Shown here in pieces: positions 47,787 to 57,754 of a stretch of DNA of 64,000 nucleotides. Position 1 is the stretch's first letter, and each line of letters starts with the position of its first letter. Origin of the DNA: an uncultured Draconibacterium sp. Its GTDB lineage: Bacteria; Bacteroidota; Bacteroidia; Bacteroidales; Prolixibacteraceae. Made by a program: the position numbers and the translations under genes. The stretch spans positions 2,521,001-2,585,000 of the forward strand of contig NZ_OY776414.1 of the NCBI RefSeq assembly GCF_963675585.1, given 5' to 3'. The notes under the pieces were generated by a model. It did no database searches. It was not told where the DNA came from and was given only the letters and a program-made list of their open reading frames with translations.

Positions 47787-48440
47787 TTATTTTTTCAACT
47801 GGATTATACCAAGTACAAGAATTGCGATAACAACCTCAATCGCCAGAATAATTAGAACTTTTTTGGCTTTGCCACCAAAAAATGACCATTGTGTTTCCGG
47901 TTTTTTCTTTTCTCCCTGCAGCACTTTTTTTGATGGCTCCATTATTTTATCCATGGCATATTCCAGGGCTTGTTTCTTTTGTGTTCCGATCAATAATTTC
48001 TTCCCGTTTTTCAAATAAAGCTGCAAACCAAAATTCCCGCTTATAATATATGCCTGCCCAATCCTTCTTTTACTCCGAAATCCATAACCTCCATATTCGC
48101 GAATTGCTCTATACTTTCGTATTTCAAAACGCTCAATTTCGTCTGCAGTAATTTTGAGCCATTTGCGTTTAAATGGTGGATATGCAACTAAAATTTCGTT
48201 GTTTCTGATTTTTGTTTTTAACCGGGTTAATAGCAATACAATTAACACTGCAACAATAAATAACAGGCTCATAACTCCAATCAAAACAAGTCGCAAAACA
48301 CCTTCCGGACTTGTGTCCAAAGACTGTGTTAAAAGTTCGTTGACAAGTGGGAATATTATGGCTAACAGGGTAGAACCCAAGATAAGCCACAGCCACCATT
48401 GCGTAAAACGCTGTTCTTCTTTAAAAAGAACTTTTTCCAT
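47787..48440 (-). CDS. Membrane protein with PH-like cytoplasmic segment
   Basis: The 217-residue protein has helices at about 15-35, 50-72 and 193-213. Between the second and third is a domain (about 75-170) with IRNNEILVAYPPFKRKWLKITADEIERFEIRKY and SGNFGLQLYLKNGKKLLIGTQK. This outline resembles bacterial PH-type domains. It starts seven bases after the SPFH gene and is part of the same operon. Function unknown; it may be a partner of the SPFH protein in membrane microdomains. Confidence 0.72.
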   Translation of the reverse strand: MEKVLFKEEQRFTQWWLWLILGSTLLAIIFPLVNELLTQSLDTSPEGVLRLVLIGVMSLLFIVAVLIVLLLTRLKTKIRNNEILVAYPPFKRKWLKITADEIERFEIRKYRAIREYGGYGFRSKRRIGQAYIISGNFGLQLYLKNGKKLLIGTQKKQALEYAMDKIMEPSKKVLQGEKKKPETQWSFFGGKAKKVLIILAIEVVIAILVLGIIQLKK

Positions 48441-48447
48441 GTTTTGA

Positions 48448-49293
48448 CTAATAAAGTGAACCGGTATTTACAATCGGAGTTGCATCTTTATCTCCACATA
48501 GTACAACCATCAAGTTGCTCACCATTGTAGCTTTTTTCTCTTCATCTAAATCTACTATCTGCTTTTGGCTCAATTCTTCAAGGGCCATTTCAACCATACT
48601 TACAGCACCTTCAACAATTTTGTAACGGGCTGCAACAATCGCCGTAGCTTGCTGACGCTTTAACATGGCCTGTGCAATTTCCTGCGCATAGGCAATGTGG
48701 TTAATGCGCGCTTCAATCACTTCGATTCCTGCAATGTCTAATCGTTCAATAATTTCACGTTCCAACTCATCGTTTACTTCCTCGGTACCATCGCGTAAGG
48801 TAACTTTTGCCGATTCATCTTCAATGTTGTCGTAAGGATAAAGACCAGCCAGTTTCCGCAGAGCTGCCTCACTTTGTACAACAACAAAATGTTCATACTC
48901 GTCGACACCAAAAGCAGCTTTATACGTTTCAGATACTTTCCAAACCAGCACAAGCCCGATCATAATCGGATTACCAAGCTTATCGTTAACTTTTATGGTT
49001 TCGCTATCGAAATTGCGCGCCCTTAACGAAATTTTCTTTTTTGCAAAAAACGGATTCACCCAGTAAAATCCATTTGATTTAATGGTGCCTTTGTAGGCTC
49101 CAAAAAGAACAAGCACACAACTTTGATTCGGATCTACAACTGTAAATCCAATGGCAATTAAAATAAAAAATGGAATGAGCACTACGGCCGGAACTATCAT
49201 TCCCCGCATAATTCCCAAAACGATTAAAACCAAAAGAAGTAGTTCCACAAATAGAACCATGTAACCTGACATTCCTGAATATTGTTTTTCCAT
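48448..49293 (-). CDS. SPFH (stomatin/flotillin/slipin) domain protein
   Basis: The 281-residue protein has two N-terminal helices (about 10-30 and 35-52), then an SPFH/band-7 domain: GFTVVDPNQSCVLVLFGAYKGTIKSNGFYWVNPFFAKKKISLRARNFDSE through ALRKLAGLYPYDN and IERLDIAGIEVIEARINHIAYAQEIAQAMLKRQQATAIVAARYKIVEGAVSMVEMAL. The C-terminal coiled region mediates oligomers. These proteins organise membrane patches. It leads the operon with a recognisable promoter upstream. Confidence 0.92.
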   Translation of the reverse strand: MEKQYSGMSGYMVLFVELLLLVLIVLGIMRGMIVPAVVLIPFFILIAIGFTVVDPNQSCVLVLFGAYKGTIKSNGFYWVNPFFAKKKISLRARNFDSETIKVNDKLGNPIMIGLVLVWKVSETYKAAFGVDEYEHFVVVQSEAALRKLAGLYPYDNIEDESAKVTLRDGTEEVNDELEREIIERLDIAGIEVIEARINHIAYAQEIAQAMLKRQQATAIVAARYKIVEGAVSMVEMALEELSQKQIVDLDEEKKATMVSNLMVVLCGDKDATPIVNTGSLY

Positions 49294-49333
49294 GACATTA
49301 ATTATTTAGTGTTTTGATATCATTTTAATATCA

Positions 49334-49364
49334 CAAATTTAAAATTAAATTTTGACATAAACAA
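49334..49364 (-). promoter_or_regulatory. Promoter of the SPFH operon
   Basis: On the minus strand TTG (49364-49362), 20 bases, then TAAATTTG (49341-49334) fit the Bacteroidota consensus. It lies 41 bases before the ATG at 49293. Confidence 0.6.
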
Positions 49365-49531
49365 TATGATTCAAACTAATTTTTATTCATAAATTTGAAA
49401 GAAAGATTGTAAACAAAACCAGAACAGCCGTGTTTCCCTATTATCAATAAAATGAATGTATCTTTAAATCCACTGTTTCAGAACTAACACTTAAAAAATT
49501 GCCTATCCGAAGGATTGACATTAATTTACGC

Positions 49532-50857
49532 ATGGAAAATAATTTAAAATCTATGAAATTTATAAAAGACCCAATCAACCAATTTATTAAACTTGAAACG
49601 TCGAGTAGTATCATTCTATTTGGTGCCACCATTGCAGCACTTATTCTGGCAAACAGCCCTTTAAGTGAACAATTCCTCGATTTTTGGAAAAATTACATCA
49701 CCTTTAGTTTGCCCGGGTTTGAACTTTCTAAACCGATTTACAAGTGGATAAACGATGGCTTGATGGCAGTTTTTTTCTTTTTAATCGGACTTGAGATAAA
49801 ACGTGAATTACTTACCGGCGAGCTTAGTCATGTCAAAAAAGCGTCGTTGCCCTTTTTTGCGGCAATTGGCGGCATGGTAATACCGGCAGCCTTATTTGCT
49901 GTATTAAATGCCGGTAATGCCGGAAGCGAAGGTTGGGGTATACCAATGGCAGCCGACATTGCTTTTTCACTTGGCATTTTAATGCTTTTAGGAAACCGTG
50001 TTCCTTCGGGTATAAAAATCTTTTTAATGGCTTTTGCTATTATCGACGATTTGGGTGCAGTTTTGGTAATTGCCTTTTTCTACAGCTCGAATCTTATTTG
50101 GATGAATATTTTTGTTGGCCTCGCCATTGTCGTTGTTTTGGCAATGCTGGCAAAATACAATTATTACTCAAAATATATATTTTTTATAGGTGGAGTTGTC
50201 GTTTGGGTTCTTTTCCTGAAATCCGGAATTCATGCTACAATTGCGGGAGTTTTAATGGCACTTACCATTCCGTTAAGAAGAAAAACAGATACCCGATCGT
50301 TTTACAGAAGAGGGAAAGATATTTTAGATGAGTTTTTGAGTGAGTGCAACACCCAGGACGAAAAAACAGTGCTCACAAAAAAACAACTACATGCAATCGA
50401 CGAGCTTGAAGAATTAACAGAAACAACCACATCTCCACTTCAACACAACGAACACCAGCTTCATGGTTGGGTTTCCTATTTAATAATGCCGGTTTTTGCC
50501 TTTGCCAATGCCGGTGTAGCATTCAAATTCTCAGGAGATACCAACATTTCACTTTCCATAAACCTTGTAATTAGTATGATACTTGGAAACTTTATTGGAA
50601 TATTCTCTTTCTCTTGGTTGGCAATAAAATTGAAGATTGCCGAACTTCCTGAGAATGTAAATTTTAAACAACTTGCAGGCGTTTCGTTTCTGGGAGGACT
50701 TGGTTTTACCATGTCGTTGTTTATCACCGGACTCGCCTACAACGATGCAGCTCTTATTGATTCGGCTAAAATGGGAATTTTGTTTGGATCGTTGATTGCA
50801 GGAATTCTGGGTTATGCAACTATCCGGTTAACTTCAAAAGAAAGCGGAGAAGTGTAA
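49532..50857 (+). CDS. nhaA: Na+/H+ antiporter NhaA
   Basis: Start is placed at the ATG at 49532 (MENNLKSMKFIKDP); the open frame upstream begins with TTG and is unlikely. The 441-residue protein has GLMAVFFFLIGLEIKRELLTGEL, PMAADIAFSLGILML and AFAIIDDLGAVLVIAFFYS. The Asp-Asp pair in IIDDLG is the Na+/H+ binding site of the family. About 11-12 helices are predicted. It exports Na+ in exchange for H+, in keeping with a marine lifestyle. A terminator follows within 15 bases. Confidence 0.95.
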   Translation: MENNLKSMKFIKDPINQFIKLETSSSIILFGATIAALILANSPLSEQFLDFWKNYITFSLPGFELSKPIYKWINDGLMAVFFFLIGLEIKRELLTGELSHVKKASLPFFAAIGGMVIPAALFAVLNAGNAGSEGWGIPMAADIAFSLGILMLLGNRVPSGIKIFLMAFAIIDDLGAVLVIAFFYSSNLIWMNIFVGLAIVVVLAMLAKYNYYSKYIFFIGGVVVWVLFLKSGIHATIAGVLMALTIPLRRKTDTRSFYRRGKDILDEFLSECNTQDEKTVLTKKQLHAIDELEELTETTTSPLQHNEHQLHGWVSYLIMPVFAFANAGVAFKFSGDTNISLSINLVISMILGNFIGIFSFSWLAIKLKIAELPENVNFKQLAGVSFLGGLGFTMSLFITGLAYNDAALIDSAKMGILFGSLIAGILGYATIRLTSKESGEV

Positions 50858-50864
50858 AAATAAA

Positions 50865-50889
50865 AAAAGGCACCTTAAAGGTGCCTTTT
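50865..50889. terminator. Bidirectional Rho-independent terminator
   Basis: AAAAGGCACC (50865-50874) pairs with GGTGCCTTTT (50880-50889) around TTAAA. It separates nhaA from the convergent small gene. Confidence 0.9.
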
Positions 50890-50892
50890 ATC

Positions 50893-51105
50893 TTAATTTA
50901 AAATCATTTCTACGTAGCCCGTTTCTTCTGTCTCAACAACATCGTAAACCCGGGCAAAATCCAAAATATTTTTTATTGTACGTTCTGATGGTTCAAAGTC
51001 CATCTTTGCCACCGATTCTTCTAAATTTATATCAACTTCTGTAGTTTCGATAGATTGAAAATCAGTAACAAAATAAAGTAAAGTAGAGTAATCTTGCATA
51101 GGCAT
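50893..51105 (-). CDS. Small acidic protein of unknown function
   Basis: The 70-residue protein (ATG at 51105, second Met at 51099) is acidic, with EVDINLEESVAKMDFEPSERTIKNILDFARVYDVVETEETGYVEMILN. The TIKNILDFARVY part is likely a helix, the last strand hydrophobic. There is no signal peptide. It lies 59 bases after an ECF sigma factor gene on the same strand, an arrangement I have the impression is conserved in the phylum, so it may be a real regulator or partner. Confidence 0.65.
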   Translation of the reverse strand: MPMQDYSTLLYFVTDFQSIETTEVDINLEESVAKMDFEPSERTIKNILDFARVYDVVETEETGYVEMILN

Positions 51106-51164
51106 TTTATAATTTATTTTTCCATTAAAACGCCATCTGCCAGATATTATTGTGTTAACAATAG

Positions 51165-51758
51165 TTAAAACTGAGTAAGCATCAGGTTCTTTTCATCGAT
51201 CAGTTTTCGCAGGTTTATTAATGCATACCGCATTCGCCCCAAGGCTGTGTTAATACTCACGTCGGTTTGCTCTGCAATTTCTTTAAAGCTAAGCCCCATG
51301 TAATGACGCATGTGGATGACCTGCTGCTGATCTTCGGGTAATTCTTTTACCAGATGTTTTACTTCGAATAATATTTGGGCTTTTACCATCTGATCTTCAA
51401 TGGTATCTTCCGAATATTTTTGCGAATTAAAAATATCAACATCGGAACTGTCGTTTGAAACTGTGCCTTTCAGCTTTTCCTTTCTAAAATGATCAATAAT
51501 CAGATTATGGGAAATGCGAAGAACCCAGGATACAAATTTTCCGTTTTCAATGTACTTCCCTCTTTTTAACGAGCGAATTACTTTGATAAAAGTCTCCTGG
51601 AATATATCCTCTGCTAATTCCTGATTTTTCACAATAAGCAAAATGTATGAAAATACTCTGCTTTTGTGTCTGACTATTAATGTTTCAAGTGCTTCTTGAT
51701 CGCCTTTGATAAATCGTTGAACGAGTTCATTATCGTTCAGTGAATTGAGTCTGAACAT
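51165..51758 (-). CDS. RNA polymerase sigma factor, ECF subfamily
   Basis: The 197-residue protein has region 2 (ALETLIVRHKSRVFSYILLIVKNQELAEDIFQETFIKVIRSLK) with AEDIFQETF, and WVLRISHNLIIDHFRKEK. Region 4 is VKELPEDQQQVIHMRHYMGLSFKEIAEQTDVSINTALGRMRYALINLRK. No membrane-anchored anti-sigma gene is next to it, only a 70-residue acidic protein. It is divergent from uvrA across about 160 bases. Its target genes are unknown. Confidence 0.92.
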   Translation of the reverse strand: MFRLNSLNDNELVQRFIKGDQEALETLIVRHKSRVFSYILLIVKNQELAEDIFQETFIKVIRSLKRGKYIENGKFVSWVLRISHNLIIDHFRKEKLKGTVSNDSSDVDIFNSQKYSEDTIEDQMVKAQILFEVKHLVKELPEDQQQVIHMRHYMGLSFKEIAEQTDVSINTALGRMRYALINLRKLIDEKNLMLTQF

Positions 51759-51834
51759 TACCTTCTATTTTTTTATAACAAAAAGTAAATTTTCTCTATA
51801 GGCGTTATTTTTTAGTGAAGTAAAACTATTATTC

Positions 51835-51842
51835 TAATTTTG
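51835..51842 (+). promoter_or_regulatory. Candidate -7 element of uvrA
   Basis: TAATTTTG matches TAnnTTTG, 74 bases before the uvrA ATG. At 19 bases upstream is TTAG, a weak match to TTTG. Confidence 0.4.
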
Positions 51843-51916
51843 TACCTGTCAAAAATGAAACATTTTACCGACAATTACAAGTTTTTTTAACATTTTATTG
51901 CATTTCTTAAATAATT

Positions 51917-54715
51917 ATGTCTAACAGTAAAATCGAGAAATATATAGAAATCCAGAACGCCAGAGTTCACAATCTCAAGAATATAAGTTTAAAAATTCCA
52001 AGAAATAAATTTATTGTGGTTACCGGAGTTTCGGGTTCCGGAAAATCGTCGCTGGCCTTCGATACCCTTTTTGCTGAAGGACAACGGAGGTATGTTGAAA
52101 GCCTGTCGTCGTACGCCCGGCAGTTCCTTGGAAGGATAAATAAACCAGAAGTTGATTTCATAAACGGAATTCCTCCGGCCATAGCCATTGAACAAAAAGT
52201 GAATACGCGAAATCCCCGTTCTACGGTTGGTACTTCCACTGAAATTTATGATTACCTGAAATTACTTTATGCCAGAATAGGAAAGACTATTTCGCCTGTT
52301 TCGGGGCAGGAAGTATCGAGAAACAGTGTGAGCGACGTTGTTGATTATATTAATTCTTTCGACGAAAATACACGGCTAATAATTGCTGCGCCACTAAAAG
52401 CAAAAAACGGAAGAACCATACTCGAAGAAGCTGAACTATTAATGCAACAGGGATTCTCGCGACTGGAAAACAACAATGAGATAAAACGGATTGATGAAAT
52501 ACTAAAGGATAAAAGTGACAGTGTATGCGATGGAGATTGTAATCTGGTAATCGACCGTGTTTCGGTTCAAAACGATGAAGATACACAAAGCAGGCTGGCC
52601 GACTCTGTTCAAACTGCGTTTTATGAAGGACATGGCGAATGTGTGATTAAAATTTACCAGGAAGAAAAAACCATAACACAGAGTTTTTCAAATCTTTTTG
52701 AAGCTGATGGAATTGAATTTGAGGAACCAACAGTTCACATGTTTAGTTTCAACAATCCGGTTGGTGCTTGTCCAACATGCGAGGGATATGGCAAAGTAAT
52801 CGGAATCGACGAAGATCTTGTTATTCCCAATAAATCGCTTTCGGTTTATCAGGATGCCATTGCCTGTTGGAAAGGTGAAAAAATGAGCGAGTGGAAAAAG
52901 GAACTAATTTATTCTGCCGAGAAATTCAACTTTCCCATTCATAAACCTTTTTATGAACTTACTGAAGAACAAAAATTCCTGATTTGGACCGGAAACAAAT
53001 ATTTTAATGGATTAAACCAGTTCTTCAAATTTTTAGAAGAAAGCAGTTATAAAATACAATACAGGGTAATGTTATCTCGCTACCGCGGAAAAACCACTTG
53101 CCCCGAATGTAAAGGAAGCCGGTTAAAAAAGGAAGCTGGATATGTAAAAGTTGCCAACAAATCTTTACAGGAATTGGTATTAATGCCAGTTTCGGACTTA
53201 AGTCGTTTTTTTGAAAACATCAGCTTAAGCAAACACGACACGGAAATAGCCAAGCGCATATTAATTGAGATCACAAGCCGTTTGGAGTTTTTGTGCGACG
53301 TTGGGTTGGGCTACTTAACCTTAAACCGTTTGTCATCAACACTGTCGGGCGGTGAATCGCAACGTATTAACCTGGCAACTTCGCTCGGAAGCAGCTTGGT
53401 TGGTTCTTTATATATTTTGGATGAACCCAGTATTGGACTTCATTCGCGCGATACCGATAAACTGATTAAAGTTTTGCGTCGTCTACAAAAGGTTGGAAAT
53501 ACTGTACTGGTAGTAGAACATGACGAAGAAATAATTCGTGCTGCTGATGAGGTAATAGATATTGGTCCGCTTGCAGGCCAACATGGAGGCGAAGTTGTTT
53601 TTCAGGGCAATCATCAGGAACTTGCAAAAAAGCCAGAAAGTTTAACAACCAAGTACTTGAGCGGCGTTGAAGAAATTCCGATACCAAAACAACGACGAAA
53701 ATGGATGAATTCCATCGAAATTGTTGGAGCACGCGAAAATAACCTTAAAAATATAAGAGTTAAATTTCCACTGAATGCGATGACAGTAGTTACAGGAGTC
53801 AGCGGATCAGGAAAATCGTCATTGGTTTCGAAAATATTAACTCCTGCTTTAACAAAAATTCTGGGTGGTTACGGCGAAAAAACAGGCCATCATGATGCGC
53901 TGCTTGGCGACTATAAAATGCTTGAAGCAATTGAATTTATCGATCAGAATCCAATTGGTAAATCTTCCCGTTCAAATCCGGTAACTTATTTAAAAGCCTA
54001 CGACGAAATACGCAAACTATTTTCGGAGCAACAGGCAGCCAAAATACAAGGTTTAAAACCGTCTCACTTTTCGTTTAACGTAGATGGTGGTCGGTGCGAC
54101 GAGTGTCAGGGAGAAGGAACAATTAAGGTTGAAATGCAGTTCTTGGCCGATGTATTTTTGCTTTGCGAAAGCTGTAACGGCAAACGTTTTAAAGAAGACA
54201 TTCTGGATGTACGTTATCACGAATTGAATATCGACGACATACTTAACCTTACTGTAAATCAGGCCATCGAACTGTTTAAAGCAGGCAAAAGTTCTACCGA
54301 AAAAAAAATCACAAAACGTTTAATCCCGCTTCAGGATGTTGGGTTGGGATACATAAAACTGGGACAATCATCGAGTACACTTTCAGGAGGTGAAAGTCAA
54401 CGTGTAAAACTGGCTTCGTTTCTGGCGAAAGAAAAAGACTCTCCTACCCTGTTTATTTTCGATGAACCAACAACCGGTCTCCATTTCCATGACATTAAGA
54501 AACTTTTGGATTCGTTTAACGCACTTATTTCGCGTGGTCATTCCATACTCATAATCGAGCACAATATGGAGGTAATTAAATCAGCCGACTGGATTATTGA
54601 TTTAGGACCTGAAGGTGGTACAAAAGGTGGCGAGCTACTTTTTGAGGGAACACCGGAAGATCTGATTAAGCTTAAAAATTCGTACACAGGAGAGGCCTTA
54701 AAAGAAAAATTATAA
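51917..54715 (+). CDS. uvrA: Excinuclease ABC subunit A
   Basis: The 932-residue protein has two ABC ATPase modules: [36 protein letters not shown] and [15 protein letters not shown], with signatures [12 protein letters not shown] and [12 protein letters not shown]. Zinc sites lie at CPTCEGYGK and CPECKGSRL, and at [17 protein letters not shown]...CESCNGKRF. The protein recognises DNA lesions with UvrB in nucleotide excision repair. The length is typical. Neither uvrB nor uvrC is nearby. Confidence 0.97.
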   Translation: MSNSKIEKYIEIQNARVHNLKNISLKIPRNKFIVVTGVSGSGKSSLAFDTLFAEGQRRYVESLSSYARQFLGRINKPEVDFINGIPPAIAIEQKVNTRNPRSTVGTSTEIYDYLKLLYARIGKTISPVSGQEVSRNSVSDVVDYINSFDENTRLIIAAPLKAKNGRTILEEAELLMQQGFSRLENNNEIKRIDEILKDKSDSVCDGDCNLVIDRVSVQNDEDTQSRLADSVQTAFYEGHGECVIKIYQEEKTITQSFSNLFEADGIEFEEPTVHMFSFNNPVGACPTCEGYGKVIGIDEDLVIPNKSLSVYQDAIACWKGEKMSEWKKELIYSAEKFNFPIHKPFYELTEEQKFLIWTGNKYFNGLNQFFKFLEESSYKIQYRVMLSRYRGKTTCPECKGSRLKKEAGYVKVANKSLQELVLMPVSDLSRFFENISLSKHDTEIAKRILIEITSRLEFLCDVGLGYLTLNRLSSTLSGGESQRINLATSLGSSLVGSLYILDEPSIGLHSRDTDKLIKVLRRLQKVGNTVLVVEHDEEIIRAADEVIDIGPLAGQHGGEVVFQGNHQELAKKPESLTTKYLSGVEEIPIPKQRRKWMNSIEIVGARENNLKNIRVKFPLNAMTVVTGVSGSGKSSLVSKILTPALTKILGGYGEKTGHHDALLGDYKMLEAIEFIDQNPIGKSSRSNPVTYLKAYDEIRKLFSEQQAAKIQGLKPSHFSFNVDGGRCDECQGEGTIKVEMQFLADVFLLCESCNGKRFKEDILDVRYHELNIDDILNLTVNQAIELFKAGKSSTEKKITKRLIPLQDVGLGYIKLGQSSSTLSGGESQRVKLASFLAKEKDSPTLFIFDEPTTGLHFHDIKKLLDSFNALISRGHSILIIEHNMEVIKSADWIIDLGPEGGTKGGELLFEGTPEDLIKLKNSYTGEALKEKL

Positions 54716-54719
54716 TTTG

Positions 54720-54761
54720 AACTGGTCAGGGATAAACGAGCGCGTAAATTCCTGACCAGTT
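54720..54761. terminator. Hairpin between convergent uvrA and OsmC genes
   Basis: AACTGGTCAGG (54720-54730) is the exact reverse complement of CCTGACCAGTT (54751-54761), with a 20-base loop. T-runs are short on both sides, but the position between convergent stops supports a terminator. Confidence 0.6.
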
Positions 54762-54799
54762 AAAAGTTTCTTCGGGCGAAACAGTAAAACTTTACAATT

Positions 54800-55246
54800 T
54801 TACACCGCAGCTTCTTCAACAACAACAGGTGTAACCACCGACTGATGAATCATATTATCAGCAACAGGACAACGCTTTGCAATATCTTGTAAAAAGCTTT
54901 CCTTTTCTTCCTTTGTCATATCCGCATCGATTGAAACATAACTTCTGATTTCAGTAAAACCAGAACGTCCCTCAGTTGTTTTTCCCAACAGAAAATCTTT
55001 GTCAATATCACCCTCGATATCTACCCGAATACCACGCAAGTCGATTCTGCGTTGATTCGCAATTATTCTACCTATTGCACAAATGCATGCCGGTAGTGAT
55101 GAAAGGAATATTTCCAGCGGATTTGGCCCCTCATCGTTTCCTCCGGCCATTTTTGGCTGGTCGATTGTAAACGAGTGTGAACAGTTAATTTTGGTAGTGA
55201 AAGTTTTACCCATATCGGCGCTTACTTTCATGGTTGAAATAGCCAT
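54800..55246 (-). CDS. OsmC/Ohr family protein
   Basis: The 148-residue protein has GPNPLEIFLSSLPACICAIG, with a redox Cys near 54-56, and AKRCPVADNM, with the second Cys near 125. These are the two active-site cysteines of the family. The fold typically detoxifies organic hydroperoxides with a thiol donor. The C-terminal tail is acidic. No OhrR-type regulator is adjacent. Length is within the family range. Confidence 0.88.
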   Translation of the reverse strand: MAISTMKVSADMGKTFTTKINCSHSFTIDQPKMAGGNDEGPNPLEIFLSSLPACICAIGRIIANQRRIDLRGIRVDIEGDIDKDFLLGKTTEGRSGFTEIRSYVSIDADMTKEEKESFLQDIAKRCPVADNMIHQSVVTPVVVEEAAV

Positions 55247-55367
55247 AGTTGAATTTTAATTTATTGAGATTATTTAATCAATCAATACTATCAAATTTTT
55301 ATTCTGCACAATATGACATCCGTCAAATATCGAACATAATTTCACAATAAATTAAAATTAAAAAGAA

Positions 55368-55784
55368 TTAAAAACGAGAGAACACTTTTTTAAGTCCCAA
55401 TAATAGGTATGAAAGTAGCGGTAACACTAAAATAAATACAGTAAAAATAATCCAGACAAAAAATACATTCTTATCACTATAATTAAATGCCCAGTTTCCT
55501 GCTAAGGCTGCTGAAATAATTCCCCATAACGAAGCTGCAATAAGATTTACCAACAAAACTTTCTGAACGCTTTTCTCAAAAAAAGTTCTTTTACCCGAAG
55601 GAAGTAGATTATAAAAAAGTAAAGTATAGGCAAACAATCCCATCCACGACACCAATGTTCCGATGGGTACTTCAATTCCAACATTTAGAGAACGGGTAAG
55701 ACTTGCGGGTTTGAAAAAAACCAGGTAAACTGCAACGACAAGAAACAATATGGGAACAATATGTTTAAGCTTCTTCCAATTCAT
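55368..55784 (-). CDS. Four-helix membrane protein of unknown function
   Basis: Start is taken as the ATG at 55784 (MNWKKLKHIV); a TTG start three codons earlier also exists. The 138-residue protein has four helices: about 9-26, 42-58, 73-95 and 105-130, with a short basic loop SGKRTFFEKSVQK. It overlaps the MATE gene 3' end by 20 bases, so the two are translationally coupled. It has no known-family motif. It may assist the MATE protein, but there is no direct evidence. Confidence 0.62.
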   Translation of the reverse strand: MNWKKLKHIVPILFLVVAVYLVFFKPASLTRSLNVGIEVPIGTLVSWMGLFAYTLLFYNLLPSGKRTFFEKSVQKVLLVNLIAASLWGIISAALAGNWAFNYSDKNVFFVWIIFTVFILVLPLLSYLLLGLKKVFSRF

Positions 55785-57135
55785 GATTTTCAACTATTTG
55801 AGGAAGACGCTGCCACTCGCGATACAATAAAAATCCAACAACCATTGCCGATAGGGTGTCGGCAATCGGGTAACTCATCCAGATACCGTCGATTTTAAAG
55901 TAAAGTGGTAAAATATAAAGCAAAGGAATTAGTCCCAGCACCTGTCGGAAAAGTGTGGCAAACATCGATAATCCAGCTTTTCCGATGGCCTGAAAGAAAT
56001 TAGAAGCTACCACCTGAAAACCAACCACAGGGAAAGCTAAAATAACCAAACGTAATCCACGCGATGCAATTTCATACAATACCTGACTATCGCTGTTAAA
56101 CACCTTAATTATGGCTCCCGGAAAAGCTTCCAGTAATCCAAACGATACGATTGCTATGGCAGTTGCAGCAATCAGCGAAATTCGTAAAGTTTGTTTTATC
56201 CGTTCAACCGATTTTGCGCCGTAATTAAAACCAATAATCGGCTGCGAGGCCATGTTCAGAGCGACAATAGCCATAATAAACAAAGTCATCACCGAGTTAA
56301 TAATTCCCATGGCACCAACCGCCAGGTCGCCACCAAAAATTATGAGTTTTTTATTGAGCAATCCCTGAACAAAACTACCTGCAATCTGCATCGAAAAAGG
56401 CGCCATTCCAATGGCCACTATCTCCATAACAATTCCCCAGTCGAGCCGGATAAATTTTTTGCGTAATTTTATAACCGCCCGTTTGCTTTTCAGGAAATGA
56501 TACAATACCCACACCATTAAAACAACCATTGAAATAACAGTTGCATACGCAGCTCCTTTTACACCCATATCGAGCCAAAAAATAAAAACAGGATCGAGAA
56601 TAATGTTAACCACCGAACTTAATATCATCGAGATCATAGCTACACGTGCATTCCCTTCGGAACGAATTACATTGTTTAGCGAGAATCCAATAATCATAAA
56701 AGGAATTCCTGTGATAATTATATTCAGGTAATCGTTGGCATACTGAAAAGTCTCCTCAGTTGAACCAAACGAGCGTAATATGGGGACTTTAAGCACATAA
56801 ATAACAAGCATTACTATAAACGACACAACCAGCATGAGAGCAAATCCGGTACCCAAGGTTTGTTCGGCACGCTCCATTTTTGTCTTCCCCAGATTTATGG
56901 ATACATACACCCCGGTACCAATACCAATCAGCATTCCAAATGCCATCATGATAAGCATTATGGGGAATATTACAGAAATACCTGACAGTGCTTCGGCACT
57001 TACTCCCTGCCCAATAAAAATACGATCGACAATGTTATACAGCGCATTTACAAAGACTCCGATAAACGCAGGAATAAAGTATTTCAGCATTAATCGGCCA
57101 ACATGAGCTTCTCTTAGTTCTTCGGTATTTTTCAT
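55765..57135 (-). CDS. MATE family efflux transporter
   Basis: Start is the ATG at 57135 (MKNTEELREAHVGRL); an extension of ten codons begins with a less likely start. The 456-residue protein has twelve predicted helices in two related halves. FIPAFIGVFVNALYNIVDRIFIGQGVSAEALSGISVIFP forms helices 1-2, and the second half has PIIGFNYGA. This fits the MepA/DinF-like MATE group, coupled to H+ or Na+ and exporting cationic compounds. Substrate unknown. Confidence 0.9.
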   Translation of the reverse strand: MKNTEELREAHVGRLMLKYFIPAFIGVFVNALYNIVDRIFIGQGVSAEALSGISVIFPIMLIMMAFGMLIGIGTGVYVSINLGKTKMERAEQTLGTGFALMLVVSFIVMLVIYVLKVPILRSFGSTEETFQYANDYLNIIITGIPFMIIGFSLNNVIRSEGNARVAMISMILSSVVNIILDPVFIFWLDMGVKGAAYATVISMVVLMVWVLYHFLKSKRAVIKLRKKFIRLDWGIVMEIVAIGMAPFSMQIAGSFVQGLLNKKLIIFGGDLAVGAMGIINSVMTLFIMAIVALNMASQPIIGFNYGAKSVERIKQTLRISLIAATAIAIVSFGLLEAFPGAIIKVFNSDSQVLYEIASRGLRLVILAFPVVGFQVVASNFFQAIGKAGLSMFATLFRQVLGLIPLLYILPLYFKIDGIWMSYPIADTLSAMVVGFLLYREWQRLPQIVENHELEEA

Positions 57136-57232
57136 GAATCTTCCAAAGGTACTTATTCTTCTCAAACATTTGCCATTGCCCTTTGTTTAAGCTCATTTAA
57201 TAACGTAAATTTGTGAACTGAAAATTAAAATT

Positions 57233-57739
57233 ATGACACAAAATAAAATCAATCAGGATACAAAAAACAAATTGTTTTCGGCTGACAAAAACAGTGTACT
57301 TGCAGCAATAAATACTTTAAAGGAAAAAGGGAACAAAGAATATCTTCCGCTCTTGTTTGAACTTCTGCTAACTGAATCGGAATTGGAAGTCAGGAGTGAA
57401 ATATTGAAACTCCTTGGCACAATTAAAGATGCTGACACAATTCCGATGTACATGGACGCGTTAAAAGAAGAAAGACTTTTAACAATCAGAAAAGAAATAC
57501 TTACCTGCTGCTGGCAAAATGGATTGGATTTTAGTAATTATTTTGATGATTTTGTTGATTTAATTATAGATGGAGAATGGGAAATTGCTTTTGAAGCGTT
57601 TACTGTGATTGAAAACCTGGAACATTTTCCGCCGGAAGAAAAGATGAAAGAATCGAAATTACGAATTGCAGGAGCCTTAAAATTGGCCAACGAACAAAAA
57701 AGTTATTTTCTGGAAGAACTATTAAAAATGGCTCCGTAA
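57233..57739 (+). CDS. HEAT-repeat-like protein
   Basis: The 168-residue protein is all-helical with repeated helix pairs: DKNSVLAAINTLKEKGNKEYLPLLFELLLTESELEVRSEILKLLGTIKDADTIPMYMDALKEERLLTIRKEILTCC. This is the outline of HEAT/armadillo repeats, so it probably binds a protein. It has no signal peptide or membrane segment. It lies 15 bases before the first PorP/SprF gene and may be co-expressed with it. Confidence 0.68.
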   Translation: MTQNKINQDTKNKLFSADKNSVLAAINTLKEKGNKEYLPLLFELLLTESELEVRSEILKLLGTIKDADTIPMYMDALKEERLLTIRKEILTCCWQNGLDFSNYFDDFVDLIIDGEWEIAFEAFTVIENLEHFPPEEKMKESKLRIAGALKLANEQKSYFLEELLKMAP

Positions 57740-57754
57740 ATTCCCGTTTTAAGT

